This document shows positions 33,291 to 42,078 of a stretch of 64,000 bases of DNA, in pieces. Position 1 is the stretch's first letter; every line of letters starts with the position of its first letter. The notes under the pieces were generated by a model that did no database searches, had not been told where the DNA came from, and saw only the letters and a list, made by a program, of their open reading frames with translations. The translations under genes and the position numbers were made by a program. Origin of the DNA: Profundicola sp048268105 (GTDB lineage: Bacteria; Bacteroidota; Bacteroidia; Flavobacteriales; Weeksellaceae); assembly GCA_048268105.1 (NCBI GenBank), contig JBLWWH010000011.1, forward strand, positions 1-64,000. Reading direction: 5' to 3'.

Positions 33291-34394
33291 ATGAGTTTTA
33301 CAAAAAGTGACGTAAATAAGATAATAGAAGAATTGCAAGCGAAAGATTGGATTCAGAACTTTCAGATTTTTGGTAAAAAGATTATGATTGATGCTGTTTC
33401 TCCTTCTCCTGCCATGCACGATAAGAAGAAATTAGAAGATGCATTGATTAACGCTTTTAAAGACAAATTACCAGAAGCTACTGTAAATGTACGGGTAAGT
33501 GTAAAAGCTCAAAAAGCGGCTAAATTACCAACAGCTCCCTTAAAAGGTAAAAAGATTGAAGGGATTCAAAATATTATTGCAGTTGCATCTGGAAAAGGTG
33601 GGGTAGGAAAATCTACGGTTTCTGCTAATATTGCCATTAGCCTACAAAAGATGGGTTTCAAAGTTGGTTTATTAGACGCTGATATTTATGGACCTTCTAT
33701 GCCATTGATGTTTGATGTAGAAAAGGCAAAACCAAGATCTGTGAACGTAGATGGCAAAAGCAAAATGGAGCCTGTAGAAAGTTATGGCATCAAGCTTTTG
33801 TCTATTGGTTTCTTTGCAGACATGGATCAGGCAGTAGTTTGGCGAGGTGCGATGGCGTCTAAAGCGATTCACCAATTAATACATGACGCTGATTGGGGAA
33901 AACTTGATTTCCTGATCGTTGATTTACCTCCAGGAACGGGTGACATCCACTTAAGCTTGGTGCAAGAAGTTCCTGTTACGGGAGCTGTAATCGTGAGCAC
34001 GCCTCAACATATTGCACTTGCCGATGCTAGAAAAGGTGTTGGTATGTTCAAAATGGAATCTATAGATGTTCCTGTACTTGGATTTGTAGAGAACATGGCG
34101 TATTTCACTCCAGAAGAATTACCAGATAATAAATATTATATCTTCGGAGAAAATGGTGTTAAGAATTTAGCCGAGAAAATGGATATTCCATTTTTAGGTG
34201 AAGTTCCTTTGGTTCAAAGCATTAGAGAAGCAGGTGATGTGGGTAGACCCGCAGCACTTCAAGCCAATACAATAGCAAGCCATGCCTACACCGAAATAAC
34301 ACAGAATTTAGTATCAAGTCTTGCTAAACGCAATGAGGATTTACCTCCAACCGAAATAGTCCGCATAACGACTATGGCGGGTTGTCCAACCTAA
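33291..34394 (+). CDS. Mrp/NBP35-family iron-sulfur cluster carrier ATPase
   Basis: A 367-aa cytoplasmic P-loop ATPase that holds and delivers [4Fe-4S] clusters to apoproteins. It has an N-terminal MIP18/DUF59-like domain (residues 1-75, KSDVNKIIEELQAKDW). Deviant Walker A GKGGVGKST is at 101-109, DADIYGPSMPLMF is next, and VDLPPGTGDIHLSL is the Walker B region. The usual C-terminal CxxC is not obvious; only MAGCPT remains at the end. The NifU-like scaffold gene begins 14 bp after it, and korA, an Fe-S-dependent enzyme subunit gene, follows. Confidence 0.92.
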   Translation: MSFTKSDVNKIIEELQAKDWIQNFQIFGKKIMIDAVSPSPAMHDKKKLEDALINAFKDKLPEATVNVRVSVKAQKAAKLPTAPLKGKKIEGIQNIIAVASGKGGVGKSTVSANIAISLQKMGFKVGLLDADIYGPSMPLMFDVEKAKPRSVNVDGKSKMEPVESYGIKLLSIGFFADMDQAVVWRGAMASKAIHQLIHDADWGKLDFLIVDLPPGTGDIHLSLVQEVPVTGAVIVSTPQHIALADARKGVGMFKMESIDVPVLGFVENMAYFTPEELPDNKYYIFGENGVKNLAEKMDIPFLGEVPLVQSIREAGDVGRPAALQANTIASHAYTEITQNLVSSLAKRNEDLPPTEIVRITTMAGCPT

Positions 34395-34408
34395 ATAAAC
34401 AGAGCTAC

Positions 34409-34642
34409 ATGAATAGTGATTTAAAAGTAAGAGTAGAAAAAGCTCTACAAGAAATTAGGCCTTATCTTCAAACAGATAGCGGCGATATTGAGTTGGTTTC
34501 TATTGAAAAAGATATAGTTACCGTTAGACTTTTAGGAGCATGCATTGATTGTAGCGTAAATCAAATGACGCTAAAAGCAGGCGTTGAGCTAACTGTTAAA
34601 AAGCATGCCCCAGAAATTAGTAAAGTGATAAATATAAATTAG
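34409..34642 (+). CDS. NifU C-terminal-domain protein (Fe-S scaffold)
   Basis: A 77-aa NifU-type protein. Start ATG 34409 (MNSDLKVRVEKALQEIRPYL) replaces an in-frame TTG at 34382 that overlaps the previous gene. LLGACIDCSVNQMTLKAGVE has the conserved CxxC that binds a [4Fe-4S] cluster. It probably accepts clusters and passes them on with the adjacent Mrp protein. It sits between mrp and korA in one apparent operon. Confidence 0.93.
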   Translation: MNSDLKVRVEKALQEIRPYLQTDSGDIELVSIEKDIVTVRLLGACIDCSVNQMTLKAGVELTVKKHAPEISKVININ

Positions 34643-34650
34643 ACAACGTT

Positions 34651-36477
34651 TTGAATACAGAACTAAAACAAGTAGTCATTCTTTTTGCAGGAGACTCGGG
34701 TGATGGAATGCAACTTACCGGATCTCAATTCACAACAACCTCTGCTTTGGTAGGGAATGACGTAAGTACATTTCCAGATTTCCCAGCAGAAATCCGCGCC
34801 CCTGCTGGTACAACTGCAGGCGTCTCAGGCTTTCAATTACAGTTTGGTAGTGTAAACATTACCTCGGCAGGAGATGAGTGCGATGTAATGATTGCTATGA
34901 ATGCAGCTGCTTTTAAGAAAAATAAATCCAAACTTAAAAAGAATGGAATCTTAATCGCAAATACTTCTGGGTTTGATCGTAAGAATTTGAAATTGGCTAA
35001 ATACGAAGATGAAAATCCTCTCGATGCAGCCAAAGAATTATTTGATGTGCACGAAATCGATATCTTGGCACATACCAAAGAAGCTCTTAAAGATTCTAGT
35101 TTAAGCACTAAAGATAAGGATAGAGCTAAGAATATGTTTGCTCTTGGATTTGTTTATTGGCTCTTTACGAGACCTTTGGACTTTACAATAGCCTACTTAG
35201 AAGAAAAATTCAGATCTAAACCAGATATATTAGATGCGAATATTCAAGTTTTAAAAGCGGGTTATCATTATGGTGAAATCACAGATACTTTCACAGAAAG
35301 ATATGTTGTGAAACCAGCTCCCCTACCTCCAGGAAATTATAGAAACATTACGGGTAATCACGCCTTAGCCTTAGGCGCTATTGCGGCTTCACAAAAAGCT
35401 AACCTAAATCTTTTCTATGGTGGATATCCTATTACTCCTGCTTCCGATATTCTACATTTTTTGGCTAGTTATAAATATATGGGAGTTAAGACCTTTCAGG
35501 CCGAAGATGAGATTGCAGCTATGGCAGCAGTAATTGGTGCTTCTTACGCCGGAGATTTAGCCATGACAGCCTCTTCTGGACCAGGTATCGCGTTAAAAGC
35601 AGAAGGAATGGGCTTGGCTTTAATGTTAGAGATTCCTGCCGTGATTGTGAATGTTCAGCGTGGTGGTCCGTCTACAGGTTTACCAACCAAAACCGAGCAA
35701 GCCGATTTGATGCAAGCTATGTATGGTAGAAATGGAGAAGCACCGATTCCAGTGGTAGCTCCCAAATCTCCAAATGATTGCTTTGAGGTCACTTTCAATG
35801 CTTGTAAAATAGCTGTTGAGCACATGACGCCGGTTATCGTACTTTCTGATGGTTATTTAGCGAATGGTTCAGAGCCATGGAGATATCCAAATACAACTGA
35901 TTTACCTGAAATTAATAAAGTTCAACCAAAGCTAACCAAAGAAGAGTTTCAACCTTATGAACGAAATGAAGATTTTGTTAGAAGTTGGGCCATTCCAGGT
36001 ACCGCTAACCTAGAGCATAGAGTTGGTGGGTTAGAAAAGAAAGACATCACAGGTGATGTTAGCTATGATCCAGAGAATCACGAGTTGATGGTCAAGCAAA
36101 GAGAAGCTAAAGTTCAAGCCATTAAAAATTACATACCTGATGCTGAATTAGAAAGTGGGGCAAGTGATGCAGATGTTCTTATTATTGGATGGGGAAGTAC
36201 TTATGGTGCTATTCAAGCTGCGATGCTACAATTGCTAGAGGAAGGCCATTCTGTGGCGCATCTACAGATACAATATTTGAATCCATTCCCTAAAAATTTA
36301 GGTGAATTGCTTAGAAATCATAAGAAATTCTTAGTCCCTGAAATTAATCAAGGTCAATTGATTAAAATTTTGAGAGATCGCTATTTAATCGATGCAAAAC
36401 CATTGAATAAAACGCAAGGAATTCCTTTTAAAGCGCCCGAAATTTACAAAGCAGCTATTCGAACGCTTATGAGCTAA
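34651..36477 (+). CDS. korA: 2-oxoacid:acceptor oxidoreductase, fused gamma-alpha subunit (KorA-like)
   Basis: A 608-aa protein beginning at TTG 34651, 8 bp after the NifU-like gene; no ATG occurs in frame before residue 20. Residues 1-190 are the gamma domain (VVILFAGDSGDGMQLTGSQF). Residues 215-600 are the alpha domain (NHALALGAIAASQKANLNLF, GGYPITPASDILHFLASY, ASSGPGIALKAEGMGLA). With a beta subunit it oxidises 2-oxoglutarate or another 2-oxoacid to the acyl-CoA, reducing ferredoxin. The thiamine-diphosphate beta subunit gene, normally next, is missing here; the next gene is DUF3108. Confidence 0.9.
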   Translation: MNTELKQVVILFAGDSGDGMQLTGSQFTTTSALVGNDVSTFPDFPAEIRAPAGTTAGVSGFQLQFGSVNITSAGDECDVMIAMNAAAFKKNKSKLKKNGILIANTSGFDRKNLKLAKYEDENPLDAAKELFDVHEIDILAHTKEALKDSSLSTKDKDRAKNMFALGFVYWLFTRPLDFTIAYLEEKFRSKPDILDANIQVLKAGYHYGEITDTFTERYVVKPAPLPPGNYRNITGNHALALGAIAASQKANLNLFYGGYPITPASDILHFLASYKYMGVKTFQAEDEIAAMAAVIGASYAGDLAMTASSGPGIALKAEGMGLALMLEIPAVIVNVQRGGPSTGLPTKTEQADLMQAMYGRNGEAPIPVVAPKSPNDCFEVTFNACKIAVEHMTPVIVLSDGYLANGSEPWRYPNTTDLPEINKVQPKLTKEEFQPYERNEDFVRSWAIPGTANLEHRVGGLEKKDITGDVSYDPENHELMVKQREAKVQAIKNYIPDAELESGASDADVLIIGWGSTYGAIQAAMLQLLEEGHSVAHLQIQYLNPFPKNLGELLRNHKKFLVPEINQGQLIKILRDRYLIDAKPLNKTQGIPFKAPEIYKAAIRTLMS

Positions 36478-36634
36478 ATAACTTAGCTTTCATTTTTATT
36501 TTTTTGTTCATTGTTATAGTTTTATTGAATCAAAATTTAGGATGTAACCAATTCTAAATTATTAGGTTGCCAACTTGTGCTAAATTATTTTGGCATTTAA
36601 ATTGCCTTAGTAGCCATGATTAATAATTATAACA

Positions 36635-37393
36635 ATGAACAAATATATATTTCTACTATTTAGTATTTTTATCGGAAATCTGGTTTTAGGACAAGGTTTT
36701 CAGGATAAAGAATTCTTAAAATACAGGGTTCACTATGGTTTTTTAAATGCAGGTTTTGCATCCTTAAAAGTTAGTGAGACCACTGTGAATGGTGAACCTC
36801 ATTTTCATGTTAAAGGAGAAGGTTCTTCTACCGGTGCAGTTAGAGCGTTTTTTAAAGTGGATGACTTTTACGAAACCAAATTTCATAAAACAACGTATAA
36901 ACCCACAGAGTTCAAACGTAAAATTAGAGAAGGTGGTCATAGAAAGAATAGGATCTTAACTTTTGACCATAAGTCTAAGGTAGTCACCATCAATGATTTA
37001 CTTGGCAAAAGTGTAACTTATGAACGTTTCGATCCTCCGATTCAAGATATGCTTTCTGCATATTACTATTTGAGAACAAAATCTAATAATGACTATAAAA
37101 CTGGTGAATACCAAAGTGTTAATATCTTTATGGATGGAGAGGTTTATCCTTTTAAGCTTAAAGTAGAGGGTAGAGAGCGTATTAAAACCAAGTTTGGATA
37201 CATCAATGCTATTAAACTCACTCCTTTTGTACAATCAGGACGTGTTTTTAAGGCGAAAGAAAGTGTAACCATGTGGGTGAGCGACGATGCTAATTTAATA
37301 CCGTTGAAGATTAAAGCGGAGTTAGCGGTAGGTTCTTTAGACATGGATTTACATGAGTACAAAAACTTAAAGCATAATATCGATTTTAGATAA
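36635..37393 (+). CDS. DUF3108-domain exported protein
   Basis: A 252-aa protein with signal peptide (YIFLLFSIFIGNLVLGQG). The DUF3108 pattern is visible: FLKYRVHYGFLNAGFASLKVSE, then FKVDDFYETKFH and MWVSDDANLIPLKIKAELAVGSLDMDL near the end. The family is a beta-rich periplasmic or outer-membrane-associated domain of unknown role, structurally linked to LPS-transport-like beta-folds. It stands alone between korA and the ABC ATPase gene. Confidence 0.85.
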   Translation: MNKYIFLLFSIFIGNLVLGQGFQDKEFLKYRVHYGFLNAGFASLKVSETTVNGEPHFHVKGEGSSTGAVRAFFKVDDFYETKFHKTTYKPTEFKRKIREGGHRKNRILTFDHKSKVVTINDLLGKSVTYERFDPPIQDMLSAYYYLRTKSNNDYKTGEYQSVNIFMDGEVYPFKLKVEGRERIKTKFGYINAIKLTPFVQSGRVFKAKESVTMWVSDDANLIPLKIKAELAVGSLDMDLHEYKNLKHNIDFR

Positions 37394-37459
37394 TCATTTC
37401 CGTATCATTAAATAATACAATTTTTATTCTACTTAATTCTATTAGAAGATTTAAATAAG

Positions 37460-37467
37460 TATTTTTG
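37460..37467 (+). promoter_or_regulatory. Candidate -7 box for the ABC ATPase gene, implying a leaderless transcript
   Basis: TATTTTTG matches TAnnTTTG and its first base is 12 bp before ATG 37472, so the start of transcription should fall at or one base from the start codon. Confidence 0.5.
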
Positions 37468-37471
37468 GTAC

Positions 37472-38464
37472 ATGCTAAGTATCGACCACCTACATTTTTC
37501 TTACGAACCAGAAAAACTGGTTTTAAAAGACATTTCATTATCTCTACTCTCTGAAGAAAAACTATGTATTCTGGGAGAGAGTGGAAGTGGAAAATCTACT
37601 TTGTTGAAGTTGATTTTTGCTGAACTACAGCACGACAGCGGTCAAATAGTTTTTAACAAAGAGGAGATAAAAGGTAGAAACCATCAACTTCTTCCTGGTC
37701 ATGAAGACATGGCCTATGTCGCCCAGGATTTCGATTTAGCGACTTATCACACGGTTGCAGAAAATGTGGGAAGTCGATTAAGCAATACCGATCAAGAATA
37801 TAAAATAGCAAGAGTAAATGAGGTTTTAAAGTCATTGAGCATTTATGAGCTTAAAGATAAAAAACCTACCGAACTAAGCGGTGGGCAAAAACAACGCGTT
37901 GCAATTGCTAGAGCTGTTGCTAAGCCTCCCCGCTTACTCTTATTAGATGAACCCTTCAGCCAATTAGATTCTGGCTTACATAGAAGATTACGAGAAGAAC
38001 TATTTTCTTTTCTAGAAAAAAATAAAATCGGTGTAATTTTCTCCTCTCATCGCGCAGAGGATGCTTTGGGCTATTCAGATAAGATTATTCTATTAAAGAA
38101 TGGAGAGGTAGTTCAGCAGGGTTCTGCTTCACAAGTTTATTTTTCGCCTCAAACAACTTATGTAGCGCATATGTTTGGGCTTGTTAACATTTTAGACGCT
38201 CAAGAAGCGGCTGCTATGGGAATTGAGCGTAATTTTTTAAAAGATGTCGTTTTGATCTACCCAGAAGAGATTTCTATTTCCGAAAAAGGAAAACATTCAG
38301 GTGTAGTGAAGCGAAATCGTTTTATGGGGAATCACTACGAAATTCAGTTTATCTCTAAAGGCAAGCTTTTAAAAGCAAATCATACGCAACCTATCCCTCC
38401 TAAAGAAAGATTTAATTTTGATATCCGAAATTATCGTTGGACTGTATTAGATCATGACAATTAA
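37472..38464 (+). CDS. ABC transporter ATP-binding protein (FbpC/PotA-like)
   Basis: A 330-aa cytoplasmic ATPase. Walker A GESGSGKST is at 35-43, the Q-loop is in AYVAQDFDLA, signature LSGGQKQRVAIARAV is near 135, and Walker B LLLLDEPFSQLDSG follows. About 90 residues after the ATPase core (EISISEKGKHSGVVKRNRFMGNHY) look like a TOBE-type regulatory domain, as in iron, spermidine or molybdate importers. No permease or binding protein is nearby. The substrate is unknown. Confidence 0.87.
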   Translation: MLSIDHLHFSYEPEKLVLKDISLSLLSEEKLCILGESGSGKSTLLKLIFAELQHDSGQIVFNKEEIKGRNHQLLPGHEDMAYVAQDFDLATYHTVAENVGSRLSNTDQEYKIARVNEVLKSLSIYELKDKKPTELSGGQKQRVAIARAVAKPPRLLLLDEPFSQLDSGLHRRLREELFSFLEKNKIGVIFSSHRAEDALGYSDKIILLKNGEVVQQGSASQVYFSPQTTYVAHMFGLVNILDAQEAAAMGIERNFLKDVVLIYPEEISISEKGKHSGVVKRNRFMGNHYEIQFISKGKLLKANHTQPIPPKERFNFDIRNYRWTVLDHDN

Positions 38465-38474
38465 GTTCCAATTT

Positions 38475-39074
38475 TTATTGATCTGGATTTAATAAAATTA
38501 CTTTATTTCTTAAAAGAACTTTCACATATTTGCCATATTCATCCTTGGCAGGCTCTATTCTTATACCTGCATATTTTAAATCATCAGAGACTTGCCTTAA
38601 TGCATCAACCGCCTGAACTTTGAATTCATTATCACCCTCTATGGCCCTTACATCTGTAATTAATCCCTGCCAGTTTATATTAAATTCTAATTCTACCTCT
38701 AACCTATCTTTATTTACATTAGGAAATTCTGTATCTAAGACAGCTAAAATACGCTGCTGAATATGATTCGAAAGACAATTTATTAATTCAGTCTTACTAT
38801 CTTTTAATTCTTCACAACCTGGATAAATCGGGAGTTGATCAACCTTAGTAAAGCTTACTTTATTTGTATTCTGTACATCTTCTCCAGAATTTTTTTGAAG
38901 TTCTATATCATCATCATTCTCATTTTTAAACATCTCCTCTACAGTAGTATTAGCCAAAGCTTGTTTCAAGCGCGGATAAGAATTTTTAATGGAAAAGAAA
39001 CTCCCCAGCACAAAAAGAACTATGAATAAGCCCAGGAACAAGTAAATGACAGTATTACGATTTAAATTTTTCAT
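38475..39074 (-). CDS. TonB-family C-terminal-domain protein, short form
   Basis: A 199-aa protein with one N-terminal membrane anchor (TVIYLFLGLFIVLFVLGSFF) and a C-terminal domain starting LPIYPGCEELKDSKTELINCLS. This is the Bacteroidota TonB/energy-transducer C-terminus. The proline-rich linker of its two neighbours is missing; instead a short polar linker (NENDDDIELQKN) joins anchor and domain. It may be a degenerated paralogue or act locally. It is the last of three related tandem genes. Confidence 0.82.
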   Translation of the reverse strand: MKNLNRNTVIYLFLGLFIVLFVLGSFFSIKNSYPRLKQALANTTVEEMFKNENDDDIELQKNSGEDVQNTNKVSFTKVDQLPIYPGCEELKDSKTELINCLSNHIQQRILAVLDTEFPNVNKDRLEVELEFNINWQGLITDVRAIEGDNEFKVQAVDALRQVSDDLKYAGIRIEPAKDEYGKYVKVLLRNKVILLNPDQ

Positions 39075-39133
39075 GATAATGAAGATATACCAATATGGGC
39101 ATAAAAATAGTTCTTTTCTATTTTATAAAACCT

Positions 39134-39156
39134 AAAAATCCCGACTAAGCGGGATT
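39134..39156 (-). terminator. Rho-independent terminator after the second TonB-family gene
   Basis: AATCCCG (39137-39143) pairs with CGGGATT (39150-39156) around a 6-nt loop, with a minus-strand T-run following. Confidence 0.7.
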
Positions 39157-39182
39157 AATATTTATAATTTTATGCGTTTTAT

Positions 39183-39995
39183 TTATCGATTTGGATTTTG
39201 AAGTATAACATTATTTTGAAATATTAAAGTAACTTTTTTGTCTCCATCTAAAGTAGCAGGTTTAATTTTTTTATTTGATTTGATCAAATATTTTGAAACA
39301 TGCTCTAGAGCTCTTTTTGCTTGTGGCATAAACTCTTCATCGCCTCTTTTAGCATTAATATTTATTATTTCTCCATCGGTGTTGATATGAAACTCAAGTT
39401 GTACCTGTACTCGAGGCTTACTAGTTTCTGGGTATTCCGTATCAAGAAATTTGATAAGATCTTTACTTAAGTTATCTCCAAAACATCTAACCAATTCACG
39501 TTTCTGACCTTCATAAGTTTCACATCCTGGGTAAACAGCCATATGGGTAACTCTATTCACAGGTAATGGATCAGTAATCCTTTCCTCTTTTGGCGTTTCT
39601 TGAACCTTATCAAATAAATCATCGATACTAATCTTATCTGGAGATTTGATTTTAGCCCTATCCGGGAGATTTGGTCTTATCAGTTCCTGATGTTCAAGGG
39701 GCGTTGACTCAATTGGCTCAATAGTTTCTTCGATATCTTGAGGAACTAGAGGTGGCGGAGGCAAAGGCTCATCAATGGCTGGTAAAATATCTTCCTCGAT
39801 TGGCCTTTCGGCTAATATAATATTGGTAGGCGGCGTATTTTGAACCAAAATTACCTCTTGCTGCTCAACAGGTTCGATGGCGTTCTGAATTCCAAACAAT
39901 CCATATATCCCCAATAATACTAGGTTGAGACCTAATAAGAAATAGAGCGTCCGGTTTTTGTTTAAACTTTTTTGTTTTGACTTTTTCACTTCCAT
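39183..39995 (-). CDS. TonB-family energy transducer
   Basis: A 270-aa protein. The membrane anchor near residue 15-35 (TLYFLLGLNLVLLGIYGLFG) is followed by an acidic proline-rich region (PLPPPPLVPQDIEE) and a C-terminal domain from MAVYPGCETYEGQKRELVRCF to LIFQNNVILQNPNR. It should couple the proton motive force to outer-membrane receptors. It shares MEVKK start, anchor, YPGCE...CFGDNLSKD core and end with the next upstream gene, so the two are recent duplicates. It has its own terminator. Confidence 0.86.
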   Translation of the reverse strand: MEVKKSKQKSLNKNRTLYFLLGLNLVLLGIYGLFGIQNAIEPVEQQEVILVQNTPPTNIILAERPIEEDILPAIDEPLPPPPLVPQDIEETIEPIESTPLEHQELIRPNLPDRAKIKSPDKISIDDLFDKVQETPKEERITDPLPVNRVTHMAVYPGCETYEGQKRELVRCFGDNLSKDLIKFLDTEYPETSKPRVQVQLEFHINTDGEIININAKRGDEEFMPQAKRALEHVSKYLIKSNKKIKPATLDGDKKVTLIFQNNVILQNPNR

Positions 39996-40204
39996 AGTAA
40001 TTAATTTTAGATTCTTGGTTATTAATGCTTATTCAAGCGTATAACTTGATATTTATCATGTCTGCAATATCTAAACCATAGTCCATAATAATTCATACTT
40101 TAACAACTGAATGCTTAATTATTTAATACTATTTATTTAAAATTGTTATCGAATTCATTTTAATCTCTACGTATAACAAAGATGTAGGAAATAAAGTATT
40201 AAGC

Positions 40205-40232
40205 AAAAAAAATCCCGCCTAGCGCGGGATTT
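40205..40232 (-). terminator. Rho-independent terminator after the first TonB-family gene
   Basis: AAATCCCGC (40210-40218) pairs with GCGGGATTT (40224-40232) around a 5-nt loop; the minus strand continues into a T-run. Confidence 0.85.
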
Positions 40233-40253
40233 CTATTTATTATTTAAATTTTC

Positions 40254-41075
40254 CTAGTAATCTGGATTTTGCAGAATTACGTTATTTTGGAATATTAAAG
40301 TTGCTTTACTACCGTCGGCCATCGTCGCTGGTTCGATTTTCTTACCTCTACGAACTAGGTTATCAGCAGCTCTTTCTAAGGCTCTTTTTGCCTCTGGCTT
40401 GAAAATGTTATCACCTGCTTTAGGGTTAACATTTATAATCTCACCTGTAGGGCTCACGTGGAACTCTAACTGCACGGCAACTCTCTCTTTATTCACATCT
40501 GGGAACTCAGTATCTAAGTATCGCATAATGTCTTTAGACAAGTTGTCACCAAAACATTTAATTAGCTCACGTTTATTACCTCTAAATTTTTCACAACCTG
40601 GATAAACCGCCATGTCCTTAACACGGTTCACCGTTACAGGTTCAGCAACACGCTCTTCTTTGGGAGCAGCTTCTGTTTTAGTTTTCAGTCCAGATAAGTC
40701 AACTTTCTTCACCGGGCCAGTTGCAGGCGGACCTGTTGGCATAGGTGGAGGTGTATGCTTTTGTTCTTGGATTGGAGGTGGCGGAACTGGTTCCGGAGTT
40801 TCCTCAATCTCTTCTGGAATTGGCGGTGGCGGTGGTGGTGGTGGCTCATCACTTGGTGGTGGTGGCGGTGGTGGAGTTTCCGGTTCTGGAATCTCGATCA
40901 ACATTACTTCAGATGTTTCTACAACTTCTGGTGCTTCTTCGATCACAACCTCATCGGGTGTGTTTTGGTAACTAAATAATCCCCAAACTACAAGAAGTAC
41001 CACGTTTAAACCACCTAAAAAATAGAGCATGTTATTGCCTTTAAGGCTTGCTTTATTTGTTTTTTTTACTTCCAT
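40254..41075 (-). CDS. TonB-family energy transducer
   Basis: A 273-aa protein. Membrane anchor at about 15-35 (MLYFLGGLNVVLLVVWGLFS). Residues 58-120 are very proline-rich (PPPPPPPSDEPPPPPPPPIP), spanning the periplasm. The C-terminal TonB domain has AVYPGCEKFRGNKRELIKCF, DTEFPDVNKERVAVQLEF and ends LIFQNNVILQNPDY. Two Cys separated by 13 residues are conserved in all three paralogues and may pair. It is separated from the sprA operon by 227 bp. Confidence 0.88.
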   Translation of the reverse strand: MEVKKTNKASLKGNNMLYFLGGLNVVLLVVWGLFSYQNTPDEVVIEEAPEVVETSEVMLIEIPEPETPPPPPPPSDEPPPPPPPPIPEEIEETPEPVPPPPIQEQKHTPPPMPTGPPATGPVKKVDLSGLKTKTEAAPKEERVAEPVTVNRVKDMAVYPGCEKFRGNKRELIKCFGDNLSKDIMRYLDTEFPDVNKERVAVQLEFHVSPTGEIINVNPKAGDNIFKPEAKRALERAADNLVRRGKKIEPATMADGSKATLIFQNNVILQNPDY

Positions 41076-41302
41076 GGTTTATTTATTAATGTTCGACTAA
41101 AATAATATTAATTCCTTATTTTACAAAATCTATATTTCAAATAAGGTATTAATTTTTGAGTTATTAACACATTTGCAAGTACTAGACCACTTTTTGTTAA
41201 AATGATAAATTGCGAGAGATTAAAGTGCGTTTTTAACACTTAAATGCTAATTTCTTTATTTCGCGCCTATATCCTAAGTGAAACTAGCTTAGTATGAATC
41301 TT

Positions 41303-41701
41303 TTAAGACTTGCTTTTCAGAAAGATTCTATCTAAATTATCTTTTATGGAATTTAATAAGCCTGTGTAATAACATATGACAAATGCCAATATCACTCCTA
41401 AGATATCAAAAATCCAATCGTACCAATCAAAACTTCTACCTGTTGGCAAAGCATGTTGTAATATTTCTATGATTAGACCAAAGAAAACCAACCAAGCTAA
41501 GTTGATCCAACGATTGAAATTAGGATAAGCAAAATAAGATAGAATGGTCAGCGCCGAAAAGATAATAAGATGTATGATTTTATCTATAAAATCAAATCCT
41601 ATATCTATGGGTGGAATTCCATCTAAAGGGGTTAATGTGGCTAGTATGACCAGAAACAAAAACCCCCAAAAAATGATAGTATAAAAGTTTTTCTTAACCA
41701 A
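41303..41701 (-). CDS. VanZ-family membrane protein
   Basis: A 132-aa protein with about four membrane segments (FYTIIFWGFLFLVILATLTP, IIHLIIFSALTILSYFAY, LAWLVFFGLIIEILQHALP, WIFDILGVILAFVICYYTG). DKIIHLIIFSAL and EILQHALPTGRSFDWYDWIFDILG are the VanZ family pattern. Start is TTG 41701, overlapping the end of gcvH by 8 nt; no ATG is in frame. VanZ-type proteins follow sprA-gcvH in many relatives. Its role is unknown. Confidence 0.82.
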   Translation of the reverse strand: MVKKNFYTIIFWGFLFLVILATLTPLDGIPPIDIGFDFIDKIIHLIIFSALTILSYFAYPNFNRWINLAWLVFFGLIIEILQHALPTGRSFDWYDWIFDILGVILAFVICYYTGLLNSIKDNLDRIFLKSKS

Positions 41702-42068
41702 CTAACTCATTGTATGCTTCAGCGTCTAGTAACTCTTCTGTAGCATCATCAGTAATTTTAACTTTAATTATCCATCCCTCGCCATAAGGATCTGAGTTCA
41801 CTAACTCTGGCTCATCCTCCAACTTAGCGTTGAATTCTATAATTTCACCTGTGACTGGCAAGAATAGGTCAGAAACCGTTTTAACAGCTTCTATAGAACC
41901 GAAAACTTCTCCTGCATCTAAAGTTTCACCTTCGGTATCGATATCAACAAAAACGATATCTCCTAACTCTTGTTGTGCAAAATCTGTAATACCAATGGTT
42001 GCTTCATCCCCATCGATTTTTAACCACTCGTGATCTTTGGTATACTTTAATTCGTTTGGTGTATTCAT
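41694..42068 (-). CDS. gcvH: Glycine cleavage system H protein
   Basis: A 124-aa lipoyl carrier of the glycine cleavage complex. ATG 42068 (MNTPNELKYTKDHEWLKI) is the family start; an upstream in-frame ATG overlaps the end of sprA. GSIEAVKTVSD holds the lipoyl Lys63. DIVFVDIDTEGETL and NSDPYGEGWIIKVKI are conserved. Other glycine-cleavage genes (gcvT, gcvP) are not in the window. It sits inside the sprA operon, a conserved link without a clear biochemical reason. Confidence 0.94.
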   Translation of the reverse strand: MNTPNELKYTKDHEWLKIDGDEATIGITDFAQQELGDIVFVDIDTEGETLDAGEVFGSIEAVKTVSDLFLPVTGEIIEFNAKLEDEPELVNSDPYGEGWIIKVKITDDATEELLDAEAYNELVG

Positions 42069-42078
42069 AATTTTAAAT

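Noticed and set aside
40612..40979. Glycine- and tryptophan-rich open frames on the plus strand
   Set aside because: They are antisense shadows of the proline codons (CCN repeats) in the TonB linker; no start signal or family match.
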